From the NCBI GenBank assembly GCA_036273175.1, contig DASUIE010000148.1, forward strand, positions 1 through 12,480: 12,480 bases of DNA, given 5' to 3'. The notes below the pieces were generated by a model. That model was given only the letters and a program-made list of their open reading frames with translations, was not told the origin of the DNA and made no database searches. This stretch comes from DATARH01 sp036273175. Its GTDB lineage: Bacteria; Pseudomonadota; Alphaproteobacteria; ATCC43930; CGMCC-115725. Position numbers and translations under genes: made by a program. Shown piece by piece: positions 6,427 through 12,480 of the stretch; position 1 is the stretch's first letter; each line of letters opens with the position of its first letter.

Positions 6427-7991
6427 AGCTCCTTCAGGTGGCCGCGCAGCTTTGGCTCGGCATTGGCGACGCGGCGCGCCCGGCGGTCGAGCAGTTGGCG
6501 GGCGACCCGAGTCATCGCCGCGGAGCGCGAAACGGTCAGCTCGCGGATCAGCATGCGCCCGGTCTGCAGATCGTTCGCCTCGCCGAGCTTGTCCTGAAGC
6601 CGCTTCAGCTCGTGGATGAATCCGCCGGCCGCCGCGCCGTCGTAAAGCCCGGCGAAAAGCTCGGCCGTGTAGCGGAGCTTTTTGAGGGCGATGCGCAATT
6701 TATGGCGCCGCTCCGGAGACTGGCCGGCAAAACCCTTGCCGCGCTTGCGCGCCTTGCGCCGGCGCCGGTCGAGGAGGACCGGGGCGAGCTCGCCGACCGG
6801 CCAACCCAGCCGCTCGTCGGGAAGCGCACCCAATTCGTCCCGCCACTCGCGACCGTCGAACCAGCGCATCATCCGCAGCAGCAGCGCCGTATAGCGCGGC
6901 GAGCGGATCGCCGTTCGCGCGGCGGCGTAGGCGGTGCGCCGGCGCCGCTCCGCCGTCTTGGCGAGCCGGCCGAGCGCGGCGCGGTCGAGCTTGGCCGGCT
7001 TCTCCGGCTCGATCATGTCGGCGGCCAAAACATCGTAGGCGCGCGCCGGCCCGAGGGATTTCGTCAGCCATTGCAGCTCGCCGTCGAGCGGTTCGCGCCG
7101 ATCCTTGGGGATCAGCACGCCGAAAGCCGAGAGGACCGCGCGCAGCCGGCGCAGCGCGACGCGCATCTGGTGGACCCCCTTCGCCTCGCCGGCCAGCGCC
7201 GCCCGCTCGCTGCCGAGAAGCTGCGCGAGGCAGGCGCGGCCGACCGCCTGCAACACCGCTTCGCCGCTCTCGCCCCGGTCCGATGCGACACCGCCGAAAT
7301 GCACCGCCTCGGCTGCGCCAAGTCCGCTGGCGAGCCTGTAGCCGCGCTCTGACTTGCTGCGCGGCTCGAGCCGGACCGGCGCGATTTCGAGGAGCTGGAG
7401 GGCGACGTCGTAAAGCGCGGCGGGCGGCCCCTCGACGAGCTCAAGCTCGACCTCGCTGATCCGCTCGGCCGCGCCATCCCCCGCCGCGCGGATATCGCCC
7501 CGGTCGATCGCCGCCTCGATGCGGGTCGCCGGCGCCGGCGCGAGCGGCACCGCGAGCCGCACCACCTTGGTCGAGAAAACCGGTTCGAGCCGGTCGCCGA
7601 TCTCCGGCGGCACGAGGCGGCCGGTGCGGGGCGCCTGGAGGTCGGGACACTCGCCGGCGACCTCATCCTCCCATTCGCCGCGGCCGAGCATCGAGCCGCC
7701 ATTCGTGCCCGCCGATTTGACGGTCTGGACGTAGCGACCGCCCGACTTGCGCACGCGCAATGTCATTTTCCGGCCGGCGAGGTCCCGCTCGGCGCTGTCG
7801 TAATAGGTGCTGACGAGTTTCGAACGCGAGGCCCCCGGAGGCACCGCCATCTGTTCGAGGGCGCGCGTCAGGAGAGAAAGATCGCCGCGGCGCACGGCGA
7901 GCTTCAATTCGATTTCGGTGCCGATATATGCCTCCCGGGGGAGAAGGCTCCCGACGAGCGGAGTCAGCGCGTAAACGACTGCCGGTGGCAA
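6387..7991 (-). CDS. CYTH-CHAD domain protein (triphosphatase-like / polyphosphate-associated)
   Basis: With the TTG at 7991 as start the protein has 534 residues. The N-terminal CYTH domain (about 23-220) shows the ExExK signature as EIELKL (E26, E28, K30). It also has TLRVRKSGGRYVQTVKS (77-93), GEWEDEV (105-111) and the acidic strand EVELELVEG (180-188). CYTH domains are triphosphate tunnel enzymes acting on inorganic triphosphate, nucleoside triphosphates or related substrates. The C-terminal CHAD domain (about 240-525) is helical, basic and Arg-rich, with paired histidine motifs HQMRVALRRLR (274-284) and HKLRIALKKLRY (430-441). CHAD domains are known to bind polyphosphate granules. E. coli YgiF has the same order and is an inorganic triphosphatase. 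The start is uncertain: a good ribosome binding site (7936-7931) precedes an ATC codon at 7925, just before GTEIELKL. The upstream dioxygenase gene ends in the same frame, three codons before the TTG. The genes are probably co-transcribed. Confidence 0.9.
   Translation of the reverse strand: MPPAVVYALTPLVGSLLPREAYIGTEIELKLAVRRGDLSLLTRALEQMAVPPGASRSKLVSTYYDSAERDLAGRKMTLRVRKSGGRYVQTVKSAGTNGGSMLGRGEWEDEVAGECPDLQAPRTGRLVPPEIGDRLEPVFSTKVVRLAVPLAPAPATRIEAAIDRGDIRAAGDGAAERISEVELELVEGPPAALYDVALQLLEIAPVRLEPRSKSERGYRLASGLGAAEAVHFGGVASDRGESGEAVLQAVGRACLAQLLGSERAALAGEAKGVHQMRVALRRLRAVLSAFGVLIPKDRREPLDGELQWLTKSLGPARAYDVLAADMIEPEKPAKLDRAALGRLAKTAERRRRTAYAAARTAIRSPRYTALLLRMMRWFDGREWRDELGALPDERLGWPVGELAPVLLDRRRRKARKRGKGFAGQSPERRHKLRIALKKLRYTAELFAGLYDGAAAGGFIHELKRLQDKLGEANDLQTGRMLIRELTVSRSAAMTRVARQLLDRRARRVANAEPKLRGHLKELYGSPRFWRAPAA
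7931..7936 (-). promoter_or_regulatory. Ribosome-binding-like GGGAGG before an ATC codon in the CYTH-CHAD gene
   Basis: On the minus strand GGGAGG is followed by 5 nt (CATAT) and then ATC at 7925-7923, the codon just before the conserved GTEIELKL. There is no ATG or GTG start in this frame between the upstream stop and the domain; the only usual alternative start is the TTG at 7991, which has no such site. Either ATC is used as a rare start, the site is accidental, or the base differs in the real genome. Confidence 0.45.
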
Positions 7992-7997
7992 GTGGTT

Positions 7998-8855
7998 CTA
8001 GAACGGAACCCCGCCGATCACCGTGGTGCGGTACATCAGCCGCCGCTCGGGCAGCGCGTAGTCGCAGACGGCCAGATGCATGCAGGCCGCGTTGTCCCAC
8101 ATCAGAAGGTCGCCGACCCGCCAGCGGTGGCGGTAGAGAAACCCGGGCCGCACGCACCATTCGTCGAGCTCGGCGATCAGCGGCACCGCCTCGTCCTCCG
8201 GCATGCCCTCGATGCCGATGCACTCGCCGGCGGTGACGTAGAGCGCCTTCTTCCCGGTATGGGGATGGGTGCGGACGATCGGGTGCGCGACATCCGGCGT
8301 CTCGGCGAGCTGGGCGGCGGTCAGCTTTGGGCGCGGGCTGTTTTCGACGCGGCGGCGCATCGAGTAGCGGTGGATCGCCTTGAGCCCGTCGAGCCGGCGC
8401 TTCATCGCCGCCGGCAGCGCCTCGTAGGCGGCGACGCAATTGGCGAAGACGGTCGGCCCGAGCGGCTCGCCGTCGCGGTGCGGCACCTCCTTGGCGTAGA
8501 GCAGCGAGCAGCGGCTCGGAGTCTTGCGGTAGGAGACATCGCTGTGCCAGGTGAAGCCGGCATCGGCGAGACCGATATGCTCGCCGGCTTCGTTCTTGAT
8601 GTTGGTGACCAGCAATATCTCCGGGTTTCCCGGCAGCAGGTACTTCTTGACGATGTGGATTTCGAGCTCGCCGAAGCGGCGGCTGAAGGCGATGTGCTGC
8701 TCGTTGGTGAGGGTCTGGCCGCGAAAGCAGACGACGATGTTGTCGTGAAACGCCGCCTCGATCTCGGCGAAGAGCGCGTCGGAGATCGGGCGAGACAGGT
8801 CGACGCCGATCTCGGCGCCGCAGGCCGCGTCGGCCCTGGTCACCGGAATCGGCAT
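7998..8855 (-). CDS. TauD/TfdA family Fe(II)/2-oxoglutarate-dependent dioxygenase
   Basis: The 285-residue length matches TauD and TfdA, which hydroxylate taurine or aryloxyacetates using Fe(II), O2 and 2-oxoglutarate. The iron ligands are visible as the HxD pair H104/D106 in TWHSDVSY and the distal H260 in MWDNAACMH. The 2-oxoglutarate-binding Arg is most likely R276 in RRLMYRTTV. The N-terminal VVCFRGQTLTNEQHIAFSRR and YRHRWRVGDLLMWDN segments closely follow TfdA/TauD patterns. Most relatives read WDNR; this one has WDNA, so the substrate may differ. The ATG is 7 nt after the stop of the dienelactone hydrolase gene, has no strong ribosome binding site and is probably translated by coupling. 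The next gene, CYTH-CHAD, begins within a few bases of its TAG stop. The family is secure; taurine, sulfonate, aryloxyalkanoate or another substrate cannot be chosen. Confidence 0.92.
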   Translation of the reverse strand: MPIPVTRADAACGAEIGVDLSRPISDALFAEIEAAFHDNIVVCFRGQTLTNEQHIAFSRRFGELEIHIVKKYLLPGNPEILLVTNIKNEAGEHIGLADAGFTWHSDVSYRKTPSRCSLLYAKEVPHRDGEPLGPTVFANCVAAYEALPAAMKRRLDGLKAIHRYSMRRRVENSPRPKLTAAQLAETPDVAHPIVRTHPHTGKKALYVTAGECIGIEGMPEDEAVPLIAELDEWCVRPGFLYRHRWRVGDLLMWDNAACMHLAVCDYALPERRLMYRTTVIGGVPF

Positions 8856-8862
8856 GCCCGGC

Positions 8863-9615
8863 CTATGTCTTCAGGTTCTTGCCGAAGAACGCGAAAACCT
8901 TGTTCCAGCCGTCGACCGCCGGCTCGACCCGGTAGTTCGGGCGGTAATGCGCGAAGAAGGCGTGGCCGGCGCCGTCGTAGCGGTGGAACTCGTAGGTCTT
9001 GCCGGCCGCCTTTAGCGCCGCCTCGGTCTTGGCGACATGCGCGGGAGTCGGGTTGCCGTCCTCGTTGCCGAACAGGCCCATGATCGGGCAGGCGATGCCG
9101 CCGGTCAGGTCGATCGGGGCGACCGGCTTTTTCCCGCTCAGGTTTTTCGGGTCGTCGACGACGACATTGCCGCCCCAGCAATCGACTGCGGCGTCGATGC
9201 CGGCGCCGAGCCGGCAGGCGCAGAGATAGGTTTCCCGTCCACCCGAGCAAAAGCCGATCACGCCGACCTTGCCGGTCGCGTGGTTCTGCTCGCGCAGGAA
9301 GGCAATGGCGCCGGCGACATCGCCGACGATCTGGTCGTCGGGGTTGCCGCCGTCGCCGCGCACCTTGGCGACGACCGCCTCGTCGGCGCCGTCGCCGACA
9401 CGGAAATAGAGGCTCGGCGCGACCGCGGCATAGCCGTGATGGGCGAATTTGCGGGCGACCTCGCAGGTCCACTCGTCCCACCCGGGCATATGGTGGATGA
9501 CGACGATCCCGGGAAATGGCCCGTTTCCGGCCGGGCGCGCGTAATACGCCTCCCCCTTGTCGCGGTTGTGCCCGGTATAGCTGACCATTTCCGTCTGGAG
9601 TGCGCGGAGTGCCAT
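8863..9615 (-). CDS. Dienelactone hydrolase family protein
   Basis: The 250-residue alpha/beta hydrolase has the family's nucleophile C123 in VIGFCSGGRE, the acid D186 in FGNEDGNP and H218 in DGAGHAFF: the Cys-Asp-His triad of dienelactone hydrolase. Earlier motifs PGIVVIHHMPGW (35-46) and GYAAVAPSLYFR (61-72) also fit. True dienelactone hydrolase converts dienelactone to maleylacetate in the chlorocatechol pathway, but many relatives hydrolyse other esters or lactones, so the substrate is open. There is no signal peptide. The start at 9615 is set by AGGAG 7 nt upstream; an in-frame ATG at 9771 would add 52 low-complexity residues and is rejected. It is the first gene of a leftward operon with the TauD/TfdA dioxygenase and CYTH-CHAD genes, and is divergent from the haem sensor kinase. 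Confidence 0.94.
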   Translation of the reverse strand: MALRALQTEMVSYTGHNRDKGEAYYARPAGNGPFPGIVVIHHMPGWDEWTCEVARKFAHHGYAAVAPSLYFRVGDGADEAVVAKVRGDGGNPDDQIVGDVAGAIAFLREQNHATGKVGVIGFCSGGRETYLCACRLGAGIDAAVDCWGGNVVVDDPKNLSGKKPVAPIDLTGGIACPIMGLFGNEDGNPTPAHVAKTEAALKAAGKTYEFHRYDGAGHAFFAHYRPNYRVEPAVDGWNKVFAFFGKNLKT

Positions 9616-9622
9616 CGAGAGT

Positions 9623-9627
9623 CTCCT
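9623..9627 (-). promoter_or_regulatory. Ribosome binding site deciding the dienelactone hydrolase start
   Basis: AGGAG (minus strand, 9627-9623) stands 7 nt before the ATG at 9615. This selects 9615 over the far upstream in-frame ATG at 9771. Confidence 0.85.
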
Positions 9628-9762
9628 GATTTCGGGGGGCGGAGATTGTGGTGAATGTACCCCCAAAGAGTGCTGCGCGCGAGGCGATTTTCCCCCTCGA
9701 TCTTCAATCAACATTAAGCAATTCGGCGGTATCAGAGGCTTGAACGGAAACGCACATTTGGC

Positions 9763-9768
9763 AAGGGA
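9763..9768 (+). promoter_or_regulatory. Ribosome binding site of the haem sensor kinase
   Basis: AAGGGA lies 5 nt before the ATG at 9774. Together with the membrane helix beginning near residue 17 it supports this start. Confidence 0.65.
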
Positions 9769-9773
9769 CACCG

Positions 9774-11237
<1,464 letters not shown>

Positions 11238-11248
11238 AGTTTGCGTTA

Positions 11249-11273
11249 CGCTCCCGTCGGCAGCCGGGGAGCG
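11249..11273 (+). promoter_or_regulatory. Hairpin overlapping the amidase ribosome binding site
   Basis: CGCTCCC (11249-11255) pairs perfectly with GGGAGCG (11267-11273), a 7-bp stem with six G-C pairs and an 11-nt loop. It sits in the 40-nt gap between the kinase stop and the amidase start. No T-run follows, so it is not a standard terminator. Its 3' arm contains most of the amidase Shine-Dalgarno sequence, so it could limit ribosome access. Confidence 0.5.
11266..11271 (+). promoter_or_regulatory. Ribosome binding site deciding the amidase GTG start
   Basis: GGGGAG ends 6 nt before the GTG at 11278. This is the best-placed Shine-Dalgarno sequence near the beginning of the frame and supports a GTG start. 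Confidence 0.75.
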
Positions 11274-11277
11274 AGAC

Positions 11278-12480
11278 GTGGCCGACGACGCATTCCGCCT
11301 CGAAGAGGCGACGATCGAGGATGTCCACAAGGCGATCCAGGCGGGGCGAACGAGCTGCGCCGCGATCGTCCGCGAATACCTCGCCCGCGCCCGCGCCTAT
11401 AACGGCGTCGCCAGCCGGCTCGTCACCGCGGACGGCGCCGCCGTGCCGCGCGCGGCGGGCACGGTGCGGGCCGGCGCGGCGCTCGATTTCCCGGCCGAGA
11501 CCGTCGCCGCCGCGAGTTTCCTGCCCGACCTCGACCGGTACCGCGGCAAGCCGCTCGAATTCGGCCGAATGGAGGCGACCGCCTCCGACCCGTCGGTGCA
11601 GCAGCAATACGGGATGGTCGCCGGCATCCCGGACGGAACGCAGCTCAACGCGCTCGGGACGCTGAATATCCGCGGCGAGCGCTCGGTCACCTGCAAGGGC
11701 GAGTACGACCGCCACCCGTCCGAAGGCCCGCTGCCGCCGGGCGCGCCGCCGGTCTGCGACGAGTTTCGCCGCCACCCCGACGCGCTCGAACGCGCCGCCG
11801 CGCTGGACGCCGCCTATGGAACGAACCCGCCGCTCGGCGAGATGCCGATGTACGGCATCGTCTTTTCGTTCAAGGACCCGTTCGACACCAAGGACATGCG
11901 GACGACGGCCGGCGGCGACGCGGGTTATGACATCGACTTTCCGGCGCGCGACCACATCCTCGTCGAGCGCCTGCGCGAGAAGGGCGCGATCATCTTCGCC
12001 AAGGCGGTCAACACCGAATATAACGGCCGCGCCGGCAACCCCGGCGGCCGGCACGAGCCGGAGCAGGTGCTGCCCTCGACGCTCGGCTACCAGCGCAGCT
12101 CGTGGGCGGGCAACCCGGCCAACCCCTATGACACGACCCGCGCCGCCTCGCTCGGGTCGAGCTCGGGGTCGGGCGTCTCGGTCAGCGCCAATCTCGTCAT
12201 GGTGAGCCTCGGCGAGGAGACCCGCGCCTCGTGCCGCGGCCCCGCCAACCACAATGCCGTCGCCCTCATCCTGCCGCACAAGGCGATGCTCGGCTTCGAC
12301 GGCGGGGCGATCGGCGCCGACATCTATTGCGACCGCAGCGGCATTCTCGCGCGCACGATCGGCGACGCGGCGAAAGTGCTCGACGCGCTGCGCAACGAGG
12401 ATGGCGGGTATTACGACCCGCGCGACATCTATACGACGGTGCCGCGCTCGTCGGTGCTGCCGGGTTATGCCGTACATGCG
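11278..12480 (+). CDS. Amidase signature (AS) family enzyme, 5' part (3' end outside window)
   Basis: From the GTG at 11278 the frame stays open for 401 codons to the right edge. AS enzymes hydrolyse amides with a Ser-cisSer-Lys triad. The Lys is K199 in IVFSFKDPFDTKDMRTTAGG, the cis-Ser is S294 in LGSSSGSG, and the nucleophile is S318 in EETRASCRGPAN, 24 residues later as in characterised members. GAIIFAKAVNTEYNG (237-250 region) matches the usual G-A-x-x-x-x-K-x-N-x-x-E segment. Three points are odd. About 198 residues precede the catalytic Lys, more than in typical amidases. The Lys to cis-Ser distance is about 20 longer than in fatty acid amide hydrolase. The usual T-G-G-S-I-R-x-P-A reads T-R-A-S-C-R-G-P-A. 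The substrate is unknown. The gene follows the haem kinase after 40 nt on the same strand and may share its transcript. Confidence 0.85.
   Translation, partial: MADDAFRLEEATIEDVHKAIQAGRTSCAAIVREYLARARAYNGVASRLVTADGAAVPRAAGTVRAGAALDFPAETVAAASFLPDLDRYRGKPLEFGRMEATASDPSVQQQYGMVAGIPDGTQLNALGTLNIRGERSVTCKGEYDRHPSEGPLPPGAPPVCDEFRRHPDALERAAALDAAYGTNPPLGEMPMYGIVFSFKDPFDTKDMRTTAGGDAGYDIDFPARDHILVERLREKGAIIFAKAVNTEYNGRAGNPGGRHEPEQVLPSTLGYQRSSWAGNPANPYDTTRAASLGSSSGSGVSVSANLVMVSLGEETRASCRGPANHNAVALILPHKAMLGFDGGAIGADIYCDRSGILARTIGDAAKVLDALRNEDGGYYDPRDIYTTVPRSSVLPGYAVHA

Larger units (their letters stand above)
9616..9773. promoter_or_regulatory. Divergent intergenic region, dienelactone hydrolase operon / haem sensor kinase
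   Basis: The 158 nt separate two gene starts read in opposite directions, so promoters for both must lie here. There is an AT-richer patch at about 9702-9723 (TTCAATCAACATTAAGCAATT), a likely promoter region. On the minus strand TACATT, 36 nt before the hydrolase start region, resembles a -10 element, but no good -35 stands 16-18 nt upstream. A GGGGG/CCCCC pair (near 9635 and 9660) could form a long-loop hairpin in the hydrolase leader; this is weak. No known operator was recognised. Confidence 0.45.

Noticed and set aside
7992..9083. A 363-residue plus-strand frame opposite the dioxygenase and hydrolase
   Set aside because: Both opposite-strand genes carry intact active-site residues; this frame is an antisense artefact of GC-rich codons.
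9616..9771. Dienelactone hydrolase start at 9771
   Set aside because: It would add 52 non-conserved residues across the divergent promoter region. The start at 9615 has an excellent AGGAG site and begins just before the domain.
11249..11273. Hairpin as a rho-independent terminator of the kinase gene
   Set aside because: No T-run follows the stem, and its 3' arm is the amidase ribosome binding site. A role in translation is more plausible than termination.

Overview
This window is GC-rich (about two thirds or more by eye) and densely coded. Codons end mostly in G or C, and long antisense open frames run across most real genes. Gene content and style suggest a metabolically versatile alphaproteobacterium: a multi-PAS sensor kinase, a stand-alone receiver protein, MmgE/PrpD, luciferase-like, TauD/TfdA, dienelactone hydrolase and amidase families. 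I cannot name the genus. I see no tRNA, rRNA, insertion sequence, CRISPR array or phage gene. It looks like ordinary chromosome with mixed catabolic and signalling functions.

Layout, left to right. (1) The 3' part of an MmgE/PrpD gene (1-924, +) converges on a two-component operon read leftwards: a 1033-residue dCache/triple-PAS histidine kinase (4523-1422) followed 12 nt later by a receiver-domain response regulator (1409-930). (2) A 150-nt divergent intergenic region separates this operon from a rightward pair, msrA (4674-5333) and a luciferase-like flavin monooxygenase (5341-6426). (3) A leftward operon of dienelactone hydrolase (9615-8863), TauD/TfdA-type 2-oxoglutarate dioxygenase (8855-7998) and CYTH-CHAD protein (7991-6387) meets the monooxygenase gene tail to tail with a 40-nt overlap. 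(4) A 158-nt divergent region separates that operon from a membrane histidine kinase with a periplasmic CxxCH (c-type haem) sensor domain (9774-11237, +). (5) An amidase-signature enzyme starting with GTG (11278, +) runs off the right edge.

How the genes may work together. The kinase and regulator at 930-4523 are very likely partners. The haem kinase has no regulator beside it. The hydrolase/dioxygenase pair resembles steps used for (halo)aromatic or aryloxyalkanoate compounds, and MsrA with the flavin monooxygenase suggests oxidative or sulfur chemistry; both links are inference from context.

I found no clear new multi-gene system. The points most worth a second look are: the start of the CYTH-CHAD gene, where a good ribosome binding site precedes an ATC codon and the upstream gene ends in the same frame; the haem-c sensor kinase; the divergent amidase with its Shine-Dalgarno site inside a hairpin; and the hydrolase-dioxygenase-CYTH/CHAD gene order.
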